From: an uncultured Hyphomicrobium sp.
GTDB taxonomy: Bacteria; Pseudomonadota; Alphaproteobacteria; Rhizobiales; Hyphomicrobiaceae
Direction: 5' to 3'
DNA: 64,000 nt
Assembly: GCA_934555825.1 (NCBI GenBank)
Contig: CAKTFJ010000006.1
Location: forward strand, 1 to 64,000
Positions 18,130-26,980 of the stretch are shown here, one piece after another. The notes below the pieces were generated by a model. The model worked only from the letters and a program-made list of their open reading frames with translations, made no database searches and was not told the origin of the DNA. Positions within the stretch are counted from its first letter, which is position 1, and every line of letters starts with the position of its first letter. A program made the translations under genes and the position numbers.

Positions 18130-18205
18130 GCCCAGGTAGCTCAGTTGGTAGAGCATGCGACTGAAAATCGCAGTGTCGCTGGTTCGATTCCGGCCCTGGG
18201 CACCA
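18130..18205 (+). tRNA. tRNA-Phe (anticodon GAA)
   Basis: The sequence folds as a complete cloverleaf. The acceptor stem GCCCAGG pairs with CCTGGGC. The D-loop contains AGCTCAGTTGGTAGAGC, the anticodon loop reads CTGAAAA with GAA at its centre, and the T-loop is GGTTCGATTCC. The 3' CCA is encoded. It lies between yacG and murA. No integrase or attachment duplication was seen beside it. Confidence 0.98.
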
Positions 18206-18282
18206 TCGCCTTTCCAGACCCATCTCTAGATCTCAAGCAGTCAAACGGCGCTCGCAATGCGCTCCGCTGGCTGCCCTGCGCC

Positions 18283-19575
18283 TTATCCCGCCGAGAGCCG
18301 CTCGATCTGCGCGCCGCAGGCCGAGAGCTTCTGCTCCAGCCGCTCGAACCCGCGGTCGAGATGATAGACGCGATTGATGAGCGTCTCGCCCTCGGCCATC
18401 AGGCCGGCGATGACGAGCGAGACGGATGCGCGCAGATCCGTCGCCATGACGGGCGCCCCGCGCAGGTTCTTGACCCCGCGAATGGTCGCCGTGTCGCCAT
18501 GCAACTTGATGTCCGCGCCAAGACGCGCGAGCTCCTGCACGTGCATGAAGCGGTTCTCGAAGATCGTCTCGCGGATCACACTGGTGCCCTTCGCGCGTGT
18601 CATCAGCGCCATGAACTGCGCCTGTAGGTCGGTCGGGAAGCCGGGGAAGGGTTGCGTTTCGACGTCGATCGGGACGATGCTGTCTCCGTTGCGCGTGATG
18701 CGGATTCCGTTGTCCGTGTCGGTCACGATGGCGCCGGTCTCGGCCAGCGTATCGAGCGCGGTTGTGAGGAGATCCCGCCGCGTGCCTTCGAGCACCACAT
18801 CTCCGCCCGTCGCCGCAACGGCGAACGCGAATGTGCCCGTCTCGATGCGGTCCGGCAGCACGGCGTGCACCGCGCCCTCGAGCCGCGGCTTGCCCTGGAT
18901 GCGCAGCGTGGAGGTGCCGATGCCCTCGATCACGGCACCCATCTTCACGAGACAGGCCGCAACATCGCCCACTTCAGGCTCGCGCGCGGCGTTCTCGATC
19001 AGCGTCTCACCCTTCGCAAGCGCAGCCGCGAGAAGCACGTTATGCGTCGCGCCCACCGACACTTTCGGGAAGATGACGTGCCCGCCTCTGAGGCCCTTGG
19101 GCGCGCGCGCGATCACGTATCCGCCGTCGATGTCGATCTCTGCGCCGAGGGCCTTGAGACCGGTAAGATGCAGGTCTACGGGGCGCGTGCCGATCGCGCA
19201 GCCACCGGGAAGCGAGACTTTCGCCTCGCCCATTCTGGCGAGCAGCGGACCCAGAACCCAGAAGCTCGCGCGCATCCGTGACACGAGGTCGTAAGGCGCC
19301 ATGGTGTCAGAGATGTCGCGCGCCGTGAGGTGGAACGTCTCGCCGAGATGCGCCGTGCCGCCAACCCGCTTGCCGTCCACGGCAAGGTCCACGCCCTGGT
19401 TGCGCAGAATGCGGGCGAGGAGATTCACGTCCGCAAGGTTTGGCACGTTTTTGAGCGTAAGCCGATCCTCGGTGAGAAGCGTCGCAATCATCAGCGGCAG
19501 CGCCGCGTTCTTCGCGCCCGAGATCGGGATCGACCCGTTGAGACGCTCGCCGCCAACGATCTTGATTCGGTCCAT
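18283..19575 (-). CDS. murA: UDP-N-acetylglucosamine 1-carboxyvinyltransferase MurA
   Basis: This 430-residue protein has the full length of MurA, the first committed enzyme of peptidoglycan synthesis, which transfers enolpyruvate from PEP to UDP-GlcNAc. The substrate-binding K22 and N23 are in SGAKNAALP, and the catalytic cysteine is C126 in [16 protein letters not shown], so it should be fosfomycin-sensitive in principle. Later blocks ([28 protein letters not shown]) are intact. In many rhizobia murA is in the same direction as the DUF2948-hisD genes; here it faces them. Confidence 0.97.
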   Translation of the reverse strand: MDRIKIVGGERLNGSIPISGAKNAALPLMIATLLTEDRLTLKNVPNLADVNLLARILRNQGVDLAVDGKRVGGTAHLGETFHLTARDISDTMAPYDLVSRMRASFWVLGPLLARMGEAKVSLPGGCAIGTRPVDLHLTGLKALGAEIDIDGGYVIARAPKGLRGGHVIFPKVSVGATHNVLLAAALAKGETLIENAAREPEVGDVAACLVKMGAVIEGIGTSTLRIQGKPRLEGAVHAVLPDRIETGTFAFAVAATGGDVVLEGTRRDLLTTALDTLAETGAIVTDTDNGIRITRNGDSIVPIDVETQPFPGFPTDLQAQFMALMTRAKGTSVIRETIFENRFMHVQELARLGADIKLHGDTATIRGVKNLRGAPVMATDLRASVSLVIAGLMAEGETLINRVYHLDRGFERLEQKLSACGAQIERLSAG

Positions 19576-19714
19576 GAGGTGCTCGGAGCCTTTATGCAGG
19601 GTGGGTGGCGAGCGTGCCCGACTGCGGACCTGAGAAGTGCTTCGCCGATATGTGAACGAGATGATTAATCGCTCCGGGGCCCGAAGCGCAACGGAAAGGG
19701 CAGGCGAGGCCGAC

Positions 19715-19909
19715 CTAGGCGTGAGGTTCGTCCTTTCGATCGGTCGCCGGAGACGGGCCGAGGGCGGGCGTATCCGGAGACGCGGCGTCGCGCGTTCGTT
19801 TACTGCGTTGTAGCGCTTTACGCCGGGCGAGATTTTCTCTGAGCGCCTTGGCCAGACGCTCCTCTTTCAAGGCGGAGGGCGACGGCGCGCGAAGATCTTT
19901 GGAGGTCAT
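19715..19909 (-). CDS. Small conserved basic protein upstream of murA
   Basis: This 64-residue protein contains [18 protein letters not shown], a basic helix that recurs in a short family encoded beside murA in Hyphomicrobiales. It starts at ATG 19909 and ends about 140 bases before the murA start on the same strand. It has no signal peptide or membrane segment, and its C-terminal half is low in complexity (Pro, Asp, Ala). Function unknown. Confidence 0.7.
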   Translation of the reverse strand: MTSKDLRAPSPSALKEERLAKALRENLARRKALQRSKRTRDAASPDTPALGPSPATDRKDEPHA

Positions 19910-20143
19910 GGGGCGAGCGCTCGGACGATGGGCATCGGGTCGGTTCCTAGCTATCTCGGGCCCGGGGCGATGCCAAGCGGCGCGGGCAATTTCCAGGCTG
20001 CGGGTACAATCTAAGATTGATTACAACGATCATCATCTTCAACCCAAAATAGATATTAAGCCGTAGGCTGACGATCCGCGTTGACACTCATATAGTTAAC
20101 TGTCTTGCTGAGGACTTAACCACGTTGTGCGCGTGTGTGCGTT

Positions 20144-20779
20144 ATGTCGGTCTCGCGTCAGGCAGGTCGTCGTGTACGGGAAAGCGGGTACCTCGGTGCC
20201 GGGCTCGTGGGAGTTTCGGCGCTTTTCGCAAGCTGCGATAGCCGCGCGTCCGACGTGGAACTCACTGAAAAACCGAGAGAATGGCAGGTCTGGTCGGGTG
20301 GCGACGTTTCTGCGAACGTCTGGCTGCTCTACTCCGGAATGACCATGTCGCCGTGGAGCCGGATGCATGAAGAGGGATTGAAGCTCCGCGCATCTGGCGG
20401 ATACGGCGAATACACCTACTCAGACCGTGTCCCATCCGCTGACCCTGCGATGGACCCGCGTGATCGCGAAACGACGTTCCACGCCAAGACCCATTACGCC
20501 GAGATCCTGGTCGGCTACCTCATGCGCTTCGGCGAATTGACGGCAAAAGCCTTCGTCGGTCCCTCCATCATCGGCCACGACATCTCCCCGAACGACACGG
20601 AGACCGTGGTCATCGGCGATTCGAGTTCCGCTATAACCTGCGGAAGGTGCCTTCCGAGATGTTTCCGAGGATGGTGCTTTTCCCACCGTCATTGCGTCCA
20701 GCAAAGCCTTAAAACGGGCGCGCCCGTGCGGGTGCGGATCAGTGATGTCCGCGTCGCGGGGTTTGGGCTCGGGCCTTGA
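20144..20779 (+). pseudogene. Truncated bcsS-like gene (cellulose biosynthesis protein BcsS)
   Basis: The frame encodes a signal peptide (GLVGVSALFASCDSRASD) followed by WQVWSGGDVSANVWLLYSG, MHEEGLKLRASGGYG and AEILVGYLMRFGELTAKAFVG. This matches the N-terminal two thirds of BcsS-type outer-membrane-like proteins of alphaproteobacterial cellulose clusters. After ETVVIGD (around 20620) the homology stops and the frame continues with an unrelated cysteine/arginine-rich tail. Intact members continue with beta strands and are roughly 80-100 residues longer. This is therefore a 3'-truncated copy. No cellulose synthase genes are in the window. Confidence 0.65.
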
Positions 20780-20804
20780 CCGCTTCCGCATTCATCGCTC
20801 CGCT

Positions 20805-20975
20805 CTAGCGCTTCTTTCGCGTTGGATCTGGATGTGCCCTCTTTGCCACCACGTGGGCAGTTAGCACCAACTCGATATAAGCCGAAAGTTTCCGAGCATC
20901 CTCGTCGGCCAACTGCTGTAGCTCAGCCTTCAATTCTGACGTGAGTCGGACGTTTACCGACGTGTCCTTTTTCAT
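20805..20975 (-). CDS. Small ribbon-helix-helix-like protein
   Basis: This 56-residue protein starts at ATG 20975 with a basic strand (KKDTSVNVRLTSELKAEL) followed by two helices (LQQLADEDARKLSAYIELVLTAH). This fits the MetJ/Arc ribbon-helix-helix fold of small DNA-binding repressors, including antitoxins. No toxin gene is adjacent. The upstream region towards the divergent secreted-protein gene contains a perfect 15-base inverted repeat, a natural candidate operator. The family assignment rests on pattern and length. Confidence 0.6.
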   Translation of the reverse strand: MKKDTSVNVRLTSELKAELQQLADEDARKLSAYIELVLTAHVVAKRAHPDPTRKKR

Positions 20976-21023
20976 GAATCCCGCGTACGGCAGCGGGATT
21001 GACCTCACAAGGCACGACGACGT

Positions 21024-21056
21024 ACAACTTTGCTTCACGTTGTGAAGCAAAGTTGT
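21024..21056. promoter_or_regulatory. Perfect 15-bp inverted repeat in divergent intergenic region
   Basis: The left arm ACAACTTTGCTTCAC (21024-21038) is followed by GTT and the exact reverse complement GTGAAGCAAAGTTGT (21042-21056). It lies between the ribbon-helix-helix gene (start 20975, minus) and the secreted-protein gene (start 21064, plus), ending seven bases before the latter's ATG. It could be an operator for the small DNA-binding protein, or a hairpin in the mRNA leader that hides the ribosome-binding site. Confidence 0.7.
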
Positions 21057-21063
21057 GGGCGTT

Positions 21064-21417
21064 ATGCACCGGTGCCTGTTTGCGATTGCGTCACTTGCCT
21101 TAGCCGGCGCCATGGCGGCGGCAGCGCCCACTGACGACAGCTCTGATCGTATGACGCCGCAGGAGATCGAGGTTGCCATCCGCGAGGCAATGCCCCTCCC
21201 GGTCAAGTCGGTGATGTTCCTCGATGAGGGCTCAAACATCGGTGTCGCGACGAACCTCGATGCCAGATCCGTCCCGGGCGCCGAGAAGGCGACGATGCAT
21301 GTGAAGTTCTCGGTAGAAAAATCCGCCACGCGGCAGCGTGTGTATCAGTCTATCCGGACGGCCACGACGCAAGTCCGGATCTTCATCGACCAATTCACGA
21401 CACGGGGCGGGCGATAG
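21064..21417 (+). CDS. Small secreted protein, unknown family
   Basis: This 117-residue product from ATG 21064 begins with a clear signal peptide (FAIASLALAGAMAAAAP). The mature part is MTPQEIEVAIREAMPLPVK followed by a strand-rich segment and ends RTATTQVRIFIDQF. I recognise no family. No good Shine-Dalgarno sequence is visible, because the ATG lies directly after the 15-bp inverted repeat. It is probably a periplasmic protein. Confidence 0.5.
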   Translation: MHRCLFAIASLALAGAMAAAAPTDDSSDRMTPQEIEVAIREAMPLPVKSVMFLDEGSNIGVATNLDARSVPGAEKATMHVKFSVEKSATRQRVYQSIRTATTQVRIFIDQFTTRGGR

Positions 21418-21766
21418 ATAATCTATCGCTGCTCACATTGGGAGCGGGCGACAGAAATTCACATGAAAACCCAGCACCCGTAGCGTCAACAATGTACTCC
21501 TGTTCGACGGGTCGGATGTCGACAGCAAACGCAAAGGGAATACTTGGAGCTTCCGTACGTAAAGGGGATAATCGCAGAAATTTTGCCCTACGCGACCGTC
21601 AATTGGTTGACCCAGTTTTGAAATGGGGATGGGACGTCGGGGTGCCCGCCGGTCCGAAGGGTCTGAAATTCCACATCAAAGAGCCTGAAAAACACGTTGG
21701 CTACCAATGTGTTGTCGTGCCTTGCGCATCGAAAAAGCCGCCTTGACGCAGCCGCAATTCTTCACC
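21418..21766. other. Intergenic stretch without a convincing gene
   Basis: About 350 bases precede the TetR operator region. One open frame (21438-21746, plus) could encode 102 residues, but it lacks a ribosome-binding site and any recognisable motif. Base composition is lower in GC than in the neighbours, in line with the disordered 20-22 kb stretch. Confidence 0.4.
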
Positions 21767-21768
21767 AC

Positions 21769-21794
21769 AAACAAAATGACTGTTCGTTTTGTTT
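21769..21794. promoter_or_regulatory. Imperfect palindrome, candidate TetR operator
   Basis: AAACAAAA (21769-21776) is mirrored by TTTTGTTT (21787-21794), with partial symmetry in the ten bases between (TGACTGTTCG). It sits 67 bases upstream of the TetR-family start at 21861, where an autoregulatory operator for the regulator-pump operon would be expected. It is the only AT-rich dyad in that leader. Confidence 0.45.
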
Positions 21795-21860
21795 CCAAGG
21801 GAACAGCGCCATCGCTCGCACCCGAGCAATGCTACGGCGCGGCCTCTCCGAGAAAGCGTT

Positions 21861-22526
21861 ATGCCCAAACTCAAGCCCGACACCCTGCTCCAGCGCCGCG
21901 AACGCATCCTTGATGCGGCCGAGCGCTGCTTCGCGCGCGCAGGCTTTCACCGCACCACCATGCAGCACATCTGCAAGGAGGCCGGCATCAGCCCCGGCGG
22001 GCTCTACGTCCATTTCGCCTCGAAGGAAGATCTCATTGCGGGCATCACCGAGCGCGACCGGGCGAAGCTCGCCGGCAAGCTCGCGAACCTGCCGGAAGCG
22101 CCGGATCTGCTCACCGCGCTGAGCCGGCTCGGCGAGCACTACGCGTTAGAAGAGCCGCACTATAAGCGCGTCCTTTGCGTGGAGATCGGCTGCGAAGCGA
22201 CGCGAAACCCCGCCGTCGGCGAGATCTATCGCACGGTGGACGTATTCTGCCGGCAAAGCTTCGAACAGGTTTTCGCGAAGGCCCGCGAAAGCGGCCGGAT
22301 CGCGGCCGACGATGATCCCCGCCTTCTCGCCGAAGTCGTATCGCTGATCGGCGACGGCTTGTTCTGGCGTCGCGCGGTTCACCCCGAGTTTAACGCACAA
22401 GAGGTTTTGCCGGTGCTTGTTCGCATGGTGAGTGAGCTGTTGAAACCTGTGGATCCGGCGAACGAGGCGGCGCGTCCGCAACCTGCGAAAAAGACTGGGC
22501 GCGCGCGCGTGGAGGCTGCGCAATGA
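21861..22526 (+). CDS. TetR/AcrR family repressor of the RND pump
   Basis: The ATG at 21861 gives 221 residues. The N-terminal helix-turn-helix reads RERILDAAERCFARAGFHRTTMQHICKEAGISPGGLYVHFASKEDLI split across residues 11-57 and is typical of TetR. The C-terminal ligand domain is of the TetR_C_6/AcrR type. The last residues overlap the adaptor gene start (ATGA), so regulator, adaptor and pump form one operon that the protein probably represses itself. The inducer is unknown. The tail (PAKKTGRARVEAAQ) is basic and disordered. Confidence 0.92.
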   Translation: MPKLKPDTLLQRRERILDAAERCFARAGFHRTTMQHICKEAGISPGGLYVHFASKEDLIAGITERDRAKLAGKLANLPEAPDLLTALSRLGEHYALEEPHYKRVLCVEIGCEATRNPAVGEIYRTVDVFCRQSFEQVFAKARESGRIAADDDPRLLAEVVSLIGDGLFWRRAVHPEFNAQEVLPVLVRMVSELLKPVDPANEAARPQPAKKTGRARVEAAQ

Positions 22527-23782
22527 AAAAGCGCCTTCTCGTCATTCTGCTTGGCCTCGGCGGCCTCGCGGTCGCCGCACATCAGTCGGGCCTTATCGCC
22601 CCGTATCTCGCCTCGCTCGCGGCCAAGCACCCGACCGAAGAAAAAGCCGATGCACCGAAGGCCGGCCCGCCGGTTCCTGTCGTCTCCGTCGTGTACGCGC
22701 GGCGCGCCGATTTCGTTGACAGCGTTCCCGTGACCGGCTCCTTCGCCGCGCGTGAGGAAATTCTCGTGGCGCCGGAAGTCGACGGCATGCGCGTGCTCGA
22801 AATCCGCGCCGAGGTCGGCGACCGCGTGAAGAAGGGCGATGTGCTTGCCGTGCTCGTGACGGAGCAGATCGACGCACAGATTGCCGCCAACGAAGCAGCC
22901 CTAGCAAGCGCCACGGCCGCAATCGCGCGCTCTCGGAGCCTGATTGCCGAGCAAGAGGCTCGCGTTGCCGAGGCGGAGGCACAGCTCGAACGCGCCCGCC
23001 CGCTCGTGAAGTCCAAGCACCTGTCGGAAAGCGTCTTCGATCAGCGTGTCGCGCTGGCGAAGACCGCGGAAGCCCAGCTCGCATCCGCCAAAAGCGCGCT
23101 TGCTCAGGCCGAAGCGGAAAAGGCGCAGATCGAAGCCCAACGGCGCGAGCTGGATTGGCGGCACTCCAATGCCGAAGTGCGCGCGCCGGCCAATGGCGTC
23201 GTGAGCCGCCGCAGCGGCCGTGTCGGTGGCATCGCGACCGCAAGCGCTCTCACCGGCGGCGACACGATGTTTCGCCTGATCGAGAACGGCGAAATCGAGC
23301 TCGAAGCGGAGGTTGTCGAGACGCACCTCTGGAAGGTAAAGCCGGGCCAGACGGCGCACATCCGCGCGTCCGGCGGGGTCGAGGTGACGGGCACCGTCCG
23401 ACTCGTTTCACCTGAGGTCGACAAGGCGACGCGCCTCGGTAACGTGCGCATCTTCCTTGGCGACAGGTCCGACATCAAGATCGGCGCCTTTGGACGCGGC
23501 ACCATCGAGACAGGCGCCGGCAGCGCAGTTGCCGTGCCGCTCTCTGCCGTTCTCTACACCGACGAGGGTCCGACCGTGCAGGTCGTTGTCGACGGAGAAA
23601 TCGCCACGCGCAACGTCAAGACGGGTCATGAAACGGCGGGCATGATCGGTATCGAAAGCGGCGTCGCGGAAGGCGAGCTCGTCGTCCAGAAATCCGGAAC
23701 GTTTCTGCGCGACGGCGATGCGGTCCGCCCGTTGAAACCTGACGAGGCGACGCCCGGAAAGCTCAGTGAGGCCGGTCGATGA
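22523..23782 (+). CDS. RND efflux periplasmic adaptor (MFP) subunit
   Basis: This 419-residue protein starts with an uncleaved or signal-type hydrophobic segment (LLVILLGLGGLAVAA). The lipoyl half-motifs (EILVAPEVDGMRVLEIRAEVGDRVKKGD and RAPANGVVSRRSGRVGG) flank a long alpha-helical hairpin (about residues 110-210, rich in Ala/Glu/Gln heptads). Beta-barrel and membrane-proximal domains follow. It links the inner-membrane RND pump to an outer-membrane channel of the TolC type. No outer-membrane gene follows. Its stop overlaps the pump start. Confidence 0.93.
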   Translation: MKKRLLVILLGLGGLAVAAHQSGLIAPYLASLAAKHPTEEKADAPKAGPPVPVVSVVYARRADFVDSVPVTGSFAAREEILVAPEVDGMRVLEIRAEVGDRVKKGDVLAVLVTEQIDAQIAANEAALASATAAIARSRSLIAEQEARVAEAEAQLERARPLVKSKHLSESVFDQRVALAKTAEAQLASAKSALAQAEAEKAQIEAQRRELDWRHSNAEVRAPANGVVSRRSGRVGGIATASALTGGDTMFRLIENGEIELEAEVVETHLWKVKPGQTAHIRASGGVEVTGTVRLVSPEVDKATRLGNVRIFLGDRSDIKIGAFGRGTIETGAGSAVAVPLSAVLYTDEGPTVQVVVDGEIATRNVKTGHETAGMIGIESGVAEGELVVQKSGTFLRDGDAVRPLKPDEATPGKLSEAGR

Positions 23783-26700
23783 ACCTCAACGTTTCGGCGT
23801 GGGCGATCCGAAATCCGGTGCCTTCGATTGTTCTGTTCCTGGTGCTGATGGTGCTGGGGATGCAGGCGTTTCAGGCACTGCCGGTCACGCGCTTCCCCAA
23901 CATCGACGTCCCACTCATCCAGATCCGCATCTATCAGGCAGGCGCTGCGCCGACAGAGCTTGAAACGCAGGTCACGAAGCGCGTCGAGGATGCCGTGTCG
24001 GGCGTCAACGGCGTGAAGCACATCACGTCGACGGTCACCGAAGGGGCATCCCTCACCAGCATCGAGTTTCGCCTGGAGATCGACTCGGACCGCGCGCTCA
24101 ACGACGTGAAGGACGCCGTCCAGCGCATCCGGACCGACCTGCCGCGCACCATCGAAGAGCCGGTGGTGACACGCGTCGAGCTCGAAGGTCTCCCCATCGT
24201 CACGTATGCGGCCCGTGCGCCGGGCATGACGCCGGAAGAGATCTCCTGGTTCGTGGACGACACGGTGTCGCGTATGCTGCAGGGCGTTCCCGGCGTGTCG
24301 GAAGTACGCCGCATGGGCGGCGTCGAGCGCGAGATCCGCATTGATCTCGATCCCGACCGTCTGCTGTCCTTCGGTGTCACCGCGGGCGACGTGAATGCGC
24401 AGGTTCGCGCTTCGAACATCAATCTCGCCGGTGGCCGCGGCGAGATCGCGGGCCGCGAGCAGGCGATCCGTACGCTCGCGAGCAAGGTGACCGTCAGCGA
24501 GCTGGCCGCCACGATGGTCGCGCTGCCAGGCGGCAGAAAGGTGCGCCTGGACGAACTCGGAACGGTGACGGATTCGATTGCCGAGCCGCGCACGTTTGCC
24601 AAGCTCGACGGAGAGTTCATCGTCGCGTTCTCGGTGAGCCGCGCGAAAGGCGCGAGCGACACCGTCGTCGCGGCTGCCGTCGCCGAGCGCTTGAAAGAGA
24701 TCGAGACCCGCTATCCCGACGTCGCCATTCAACGTATCGACAACACCGTCGACTACACGATGGGCGTGTACGACGCGACGATGAAGACGCTGCTCGAAGG
24801 CGCCGTTCTGGCCGTCATCGTGGTGTTCCTGTTTCTGCGCGATTTGCGCGCGACCGTCATCGCAGCCGTGGCGCTGCCTCTTTCCATCGTGCCGGCCTTC
24901 TGGGCGATGTCGGCGATGGATTTCTCGCTAAACCTCGTGAGTCTCCTGGCCGTCACCATCGTGACCGGCATCCTCGTCGACGACGCGATTGTCGAGATCG
25001 AGAACATCGACCGGCACATCCATCAAGGCAAATCCGCCTGGCGCGCTGCTCTCGAAGGCGCGGATGAGATCGGGCTCGCCGTCATTGCCACCACGCTCAC
25101 GATCATCGCCGTCTTCACGCCTGTCTCGTTCATGGGCGGTATCGCTGGCCAATACTTCAAGCAGTTCGGCCTCGTCGTGTCGGCAGCGGTCTTCTTCTCT
25201 CTGCTCGTTGCGCGCCTCATCACACCGATGATGTCCGCCTACTTCATGCGCCCGAGCGCCCATGCCGAGAAAGAGGGCTGGATCATCCGGTCTTATACGC
25301 GTCTCGTGCGCTGGTCCGTGCGCCACTATGTCATGACGGTCATACTCGGCCTCATGGTGTTTGCAGGCTCCGTCGGCAGCTTCTTCCTTCTGCCATCCGG
25401 CTTCATGCCCACCGAGGATTCGGGCCGAATGTTGCTGGGTGTCGAGCTTCCGCCGGGGTCGCGTCTCGCGGATACGGAGCGCACGCTGGATGAGATCGCC
25501 CGCCGCGTGAGCGAGCGGCCGGATGTCGAGAGTGCCTTCGCGCTTGGTGGCACGCTGCTGGGCGGCGGCGAGGAAGTGCGCAAGGCAACGCTCATCATCA
25601 CGCTCGTTCCGCGTAAGCAGCGCGTGCTGTCTCAGGGGGCTATCCGCGAGGAGTTGAGCCGCGACCTCGCGGGCCTCCCCGACATCCGCTACTTCTTCCT
25701 GCAGGACGATGGACAGCGGGAGTTCCAGCTCGTCGTGACGGGACGTGACGGCGAAGCCGTGACACGCATCGCCGCCGAGTTGACGAGCGAGGCCAAGCGC
25801 CTCAACCAGCTGACAAACGTCGTTTCCACTGCCGAGCTGGACCGGCCGGAGCTGCGCATCTATCCGCGCTCCGAGCTTGCGGCCGAGCTTGGCATCACCA
25901 CCGAAGCGATCTCGGAAGCTGTGCGCATCGCCACCATCGGCGACATCGGCGCGAACCTCGCGAAGTTCGACGTGGCGGACCGCCAGGTTCCGATCCGCGT
26001 GCAGTTGCGCGAAAGCGCGCGCGAGAACCGCCAGATCCTCGAAGAGCTGAAGGTTGCGACGGCCTCGGGCGGCGCCGTGCCGCTGTCTGCGGTGGCGACG
26101 TTCAGCTATGGACAGAGCCCGACCGCCATCGACCGTTACGACCGCACGCGCCGCATCGTGCTCGGCGCGGACCTTGTGCCCGGCACGCCGCTGGGAGATG
26201 CGGTGAAGACCGTGATGTCGCTGCCCGCGGCGCGGGATCTCCCGCCGGGCGTCGAGATCCGCGAGTTCGGCGCGGCCGAAATCATGGGCGAGGTGTTCGA
26301 GAGCTTCGGAGCAGCCATGGCCGCCGGGTTGATGATGGTCTACGCCGTGCTGGTGCTGTTGTTCGCAAGCTTCCTGCAGCCGATTACCATTCTGTTCTCG
26401 CTGCCGCTCTCAATCGGCGGCGCGATCGTCGGCCTCGCGCTTACGGGCAACACGATCAGCCTTCCGGTCGTGATCGGCGTGCTGATGCTGATGGGTATCG
26501 TGACAAAGAACGCGATCCTGCTCGTGGACTTCGGCATCGAGGAAATGCGCCGAGGCACCGAACGCCGGGAAGCGATTGTTGATGCCGGCCGCAAGCGCGC
26601 GCGTCCGATTGTCATGACCACCATTGCCATGGCGGCCGGCATGCTGCCCTCCGCGCTCGCGCTCGATTCAGGCGGCGAGTTCCGTGCGCCGATGGCGATC

Positions 26701-26892
26701 GCCGTGATCGGTGGACTCTTGTCGTCGACGGTCCTGAGTCTCGTGTTCGTGCCGGCGGTGTTCGTCCTCATGGACGATGTGGGGCAATGGATCTGGCGCT
26801 TCTTCGGCCGCTTCGTTGGCCCGCGCGACGAGCCCGGCGACGATCCATCTGCATCGCCGCCCCCAACGCCACGTCCTGCGGCCGCGGAATAG
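23779..26892 (+). CDS. RND multidrug efflux permease (AcrB/HAE1 family)
   Basis: This 1037-residue proton-driven pump has the duplicated RND layout: twelve membrane helices and two large periplasmic loops. It starts SVWAIRNP-like (NVSAWAIRNPVPSIVLFL). The proton-relay aspartates are in TM4 (GILVDDAIVEIEN), and the relay lysine is in TM10 (MGIVTKNAILLVDF). The porter-domain blocks (ITSTVTEGASLTSIEF, PTAIDRYDRTRRIVLGADL) are intact. It forms an operon with the TetR gene and adaptor. Substrates cannot be read from the sequence. The C-terminus ends in a proline-rich tail. Confidence 0.95.
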   Translation: MNLNVSAWAIRNPVPSIVLFLVLMVLGMQAFQALPVTRFPNIDVPLIQIRIYQAGAAPTELETQVTKRVEDAVSGVNGVKHITSTVTEGASLTSIEFRLEIDSDRALNDVKDAVQRIRTDLPRTIEEPVVTRVELEGLPIVTYAARAPGMTPEEISWFVDDTVSRMLQGVPGVSEVRRMGGVEREIRIDLDPDRLLSFGVTAGDVNAQVRASNINLAGGRGEIAGREQAIRTLASKVTVSELAATMVALPGGRKVRLDELGTVTDSIAEPRTFAKLDGEFIVAFSVSRAKGASDTVVAAAVAERLKEIETRYPDVAIQRIDNTVDYTMGVYDATMKTLLEGAVLAVIVVFLFLRDLRATVIAAVALPLSIVPAFWAMSAMDFSLNLVSLLAVTIVTGILVDDAIVEIENIDRHIHQGKSAWRAALEGADEIGLAVIATTLTIIAVFTPVSFMGGIAGQYFKQFGLVVSAAVFFSLLVARLITPMMSAYFMRPSAHAEKEGWIIRSYTRLVRWSVRHYVMTVILGLMVFAGSVGSFFLLPSGFMPTEDSGRMLLGVELPPGSRLADTERTLDEIARRVSERPDVESAFALGGTLLGGGEEVRKATLIITLVPRKQRVLSQGAIREELSRDLAGLPDIRYFFLQDDGQREFQLVVTGRDGEAVTRIAAELTSEAKRLNQLTNVVSTAELDRPELRIYPRSELAAELGITTEAISEAVRIATIGDIGANLAKFDVADRQVPIRVQLRESARENRQILEELKVATASGGAVPLSAVATFSYGQSPTAIDRYDRTRRIVLGADLVPGTPLGDAVKTVMSLPAARDLPPGVEIREFGAAEIMGEVFESFGAAMAAGLMMVYAVLVLLFASFLQPITILFSLPLSIGGAIVGLALTGNTISLPVVIGVLMLMGIVTKNAILLVDFGIEEMRRGTERREAIVDAGRKRARPIVMTTIAMAAGMLPSALALDSGGEFRAPMAIAVIGGLLSSTVLSLVFVPAVFVLMDDVGQWIWRFFGRFVGPRDEPGDDPSASPPPTPRPAAAE

Positions 26893-26926
26893 CAGCGCGC
26901 CCACCCGACCGCAGCGTCGCAAAAGA

Positions 26927-26959
26927 AAAAGCGCGAGGGAGACGATCCCTCGCGCTTTT
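26927..26959. terminator. Bidirectional intrinsic terminator between two exporter operons
   Basis: AAAAGCGCGAGGGA (26927-26940), a five-base loop and TCCCTCGCGCTTTT (26946-26959) form a perfect 14-bp stem. Runs of A before and T after make it function in both directions. It lies between the RND pump stop (26892) and the stop of the ABC-exporter adaptor gene (26981, minus). Confidence 0.92.
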
Positions 26960-26980
26960 ATTTTCGGATTGTTTCGCGGC

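Noticed and set aside
18130-18205. tRNA-Phe as an integration site for a mobile element
   Set aside because: No integrase, no repeated tRNA 3' end and no foreign-looking genes are beside it.
21438-21746. 102-residue plus-strand frame before the TetR gene
   Set aside because: No start signal and no family pattern; the last part could be a remnant but the evidence is thin.
24753-26771. Several antisense frames inside the RND pump gene
   Set aside because: All are overlapped by a highly conserved pump sequence and have no start signals.
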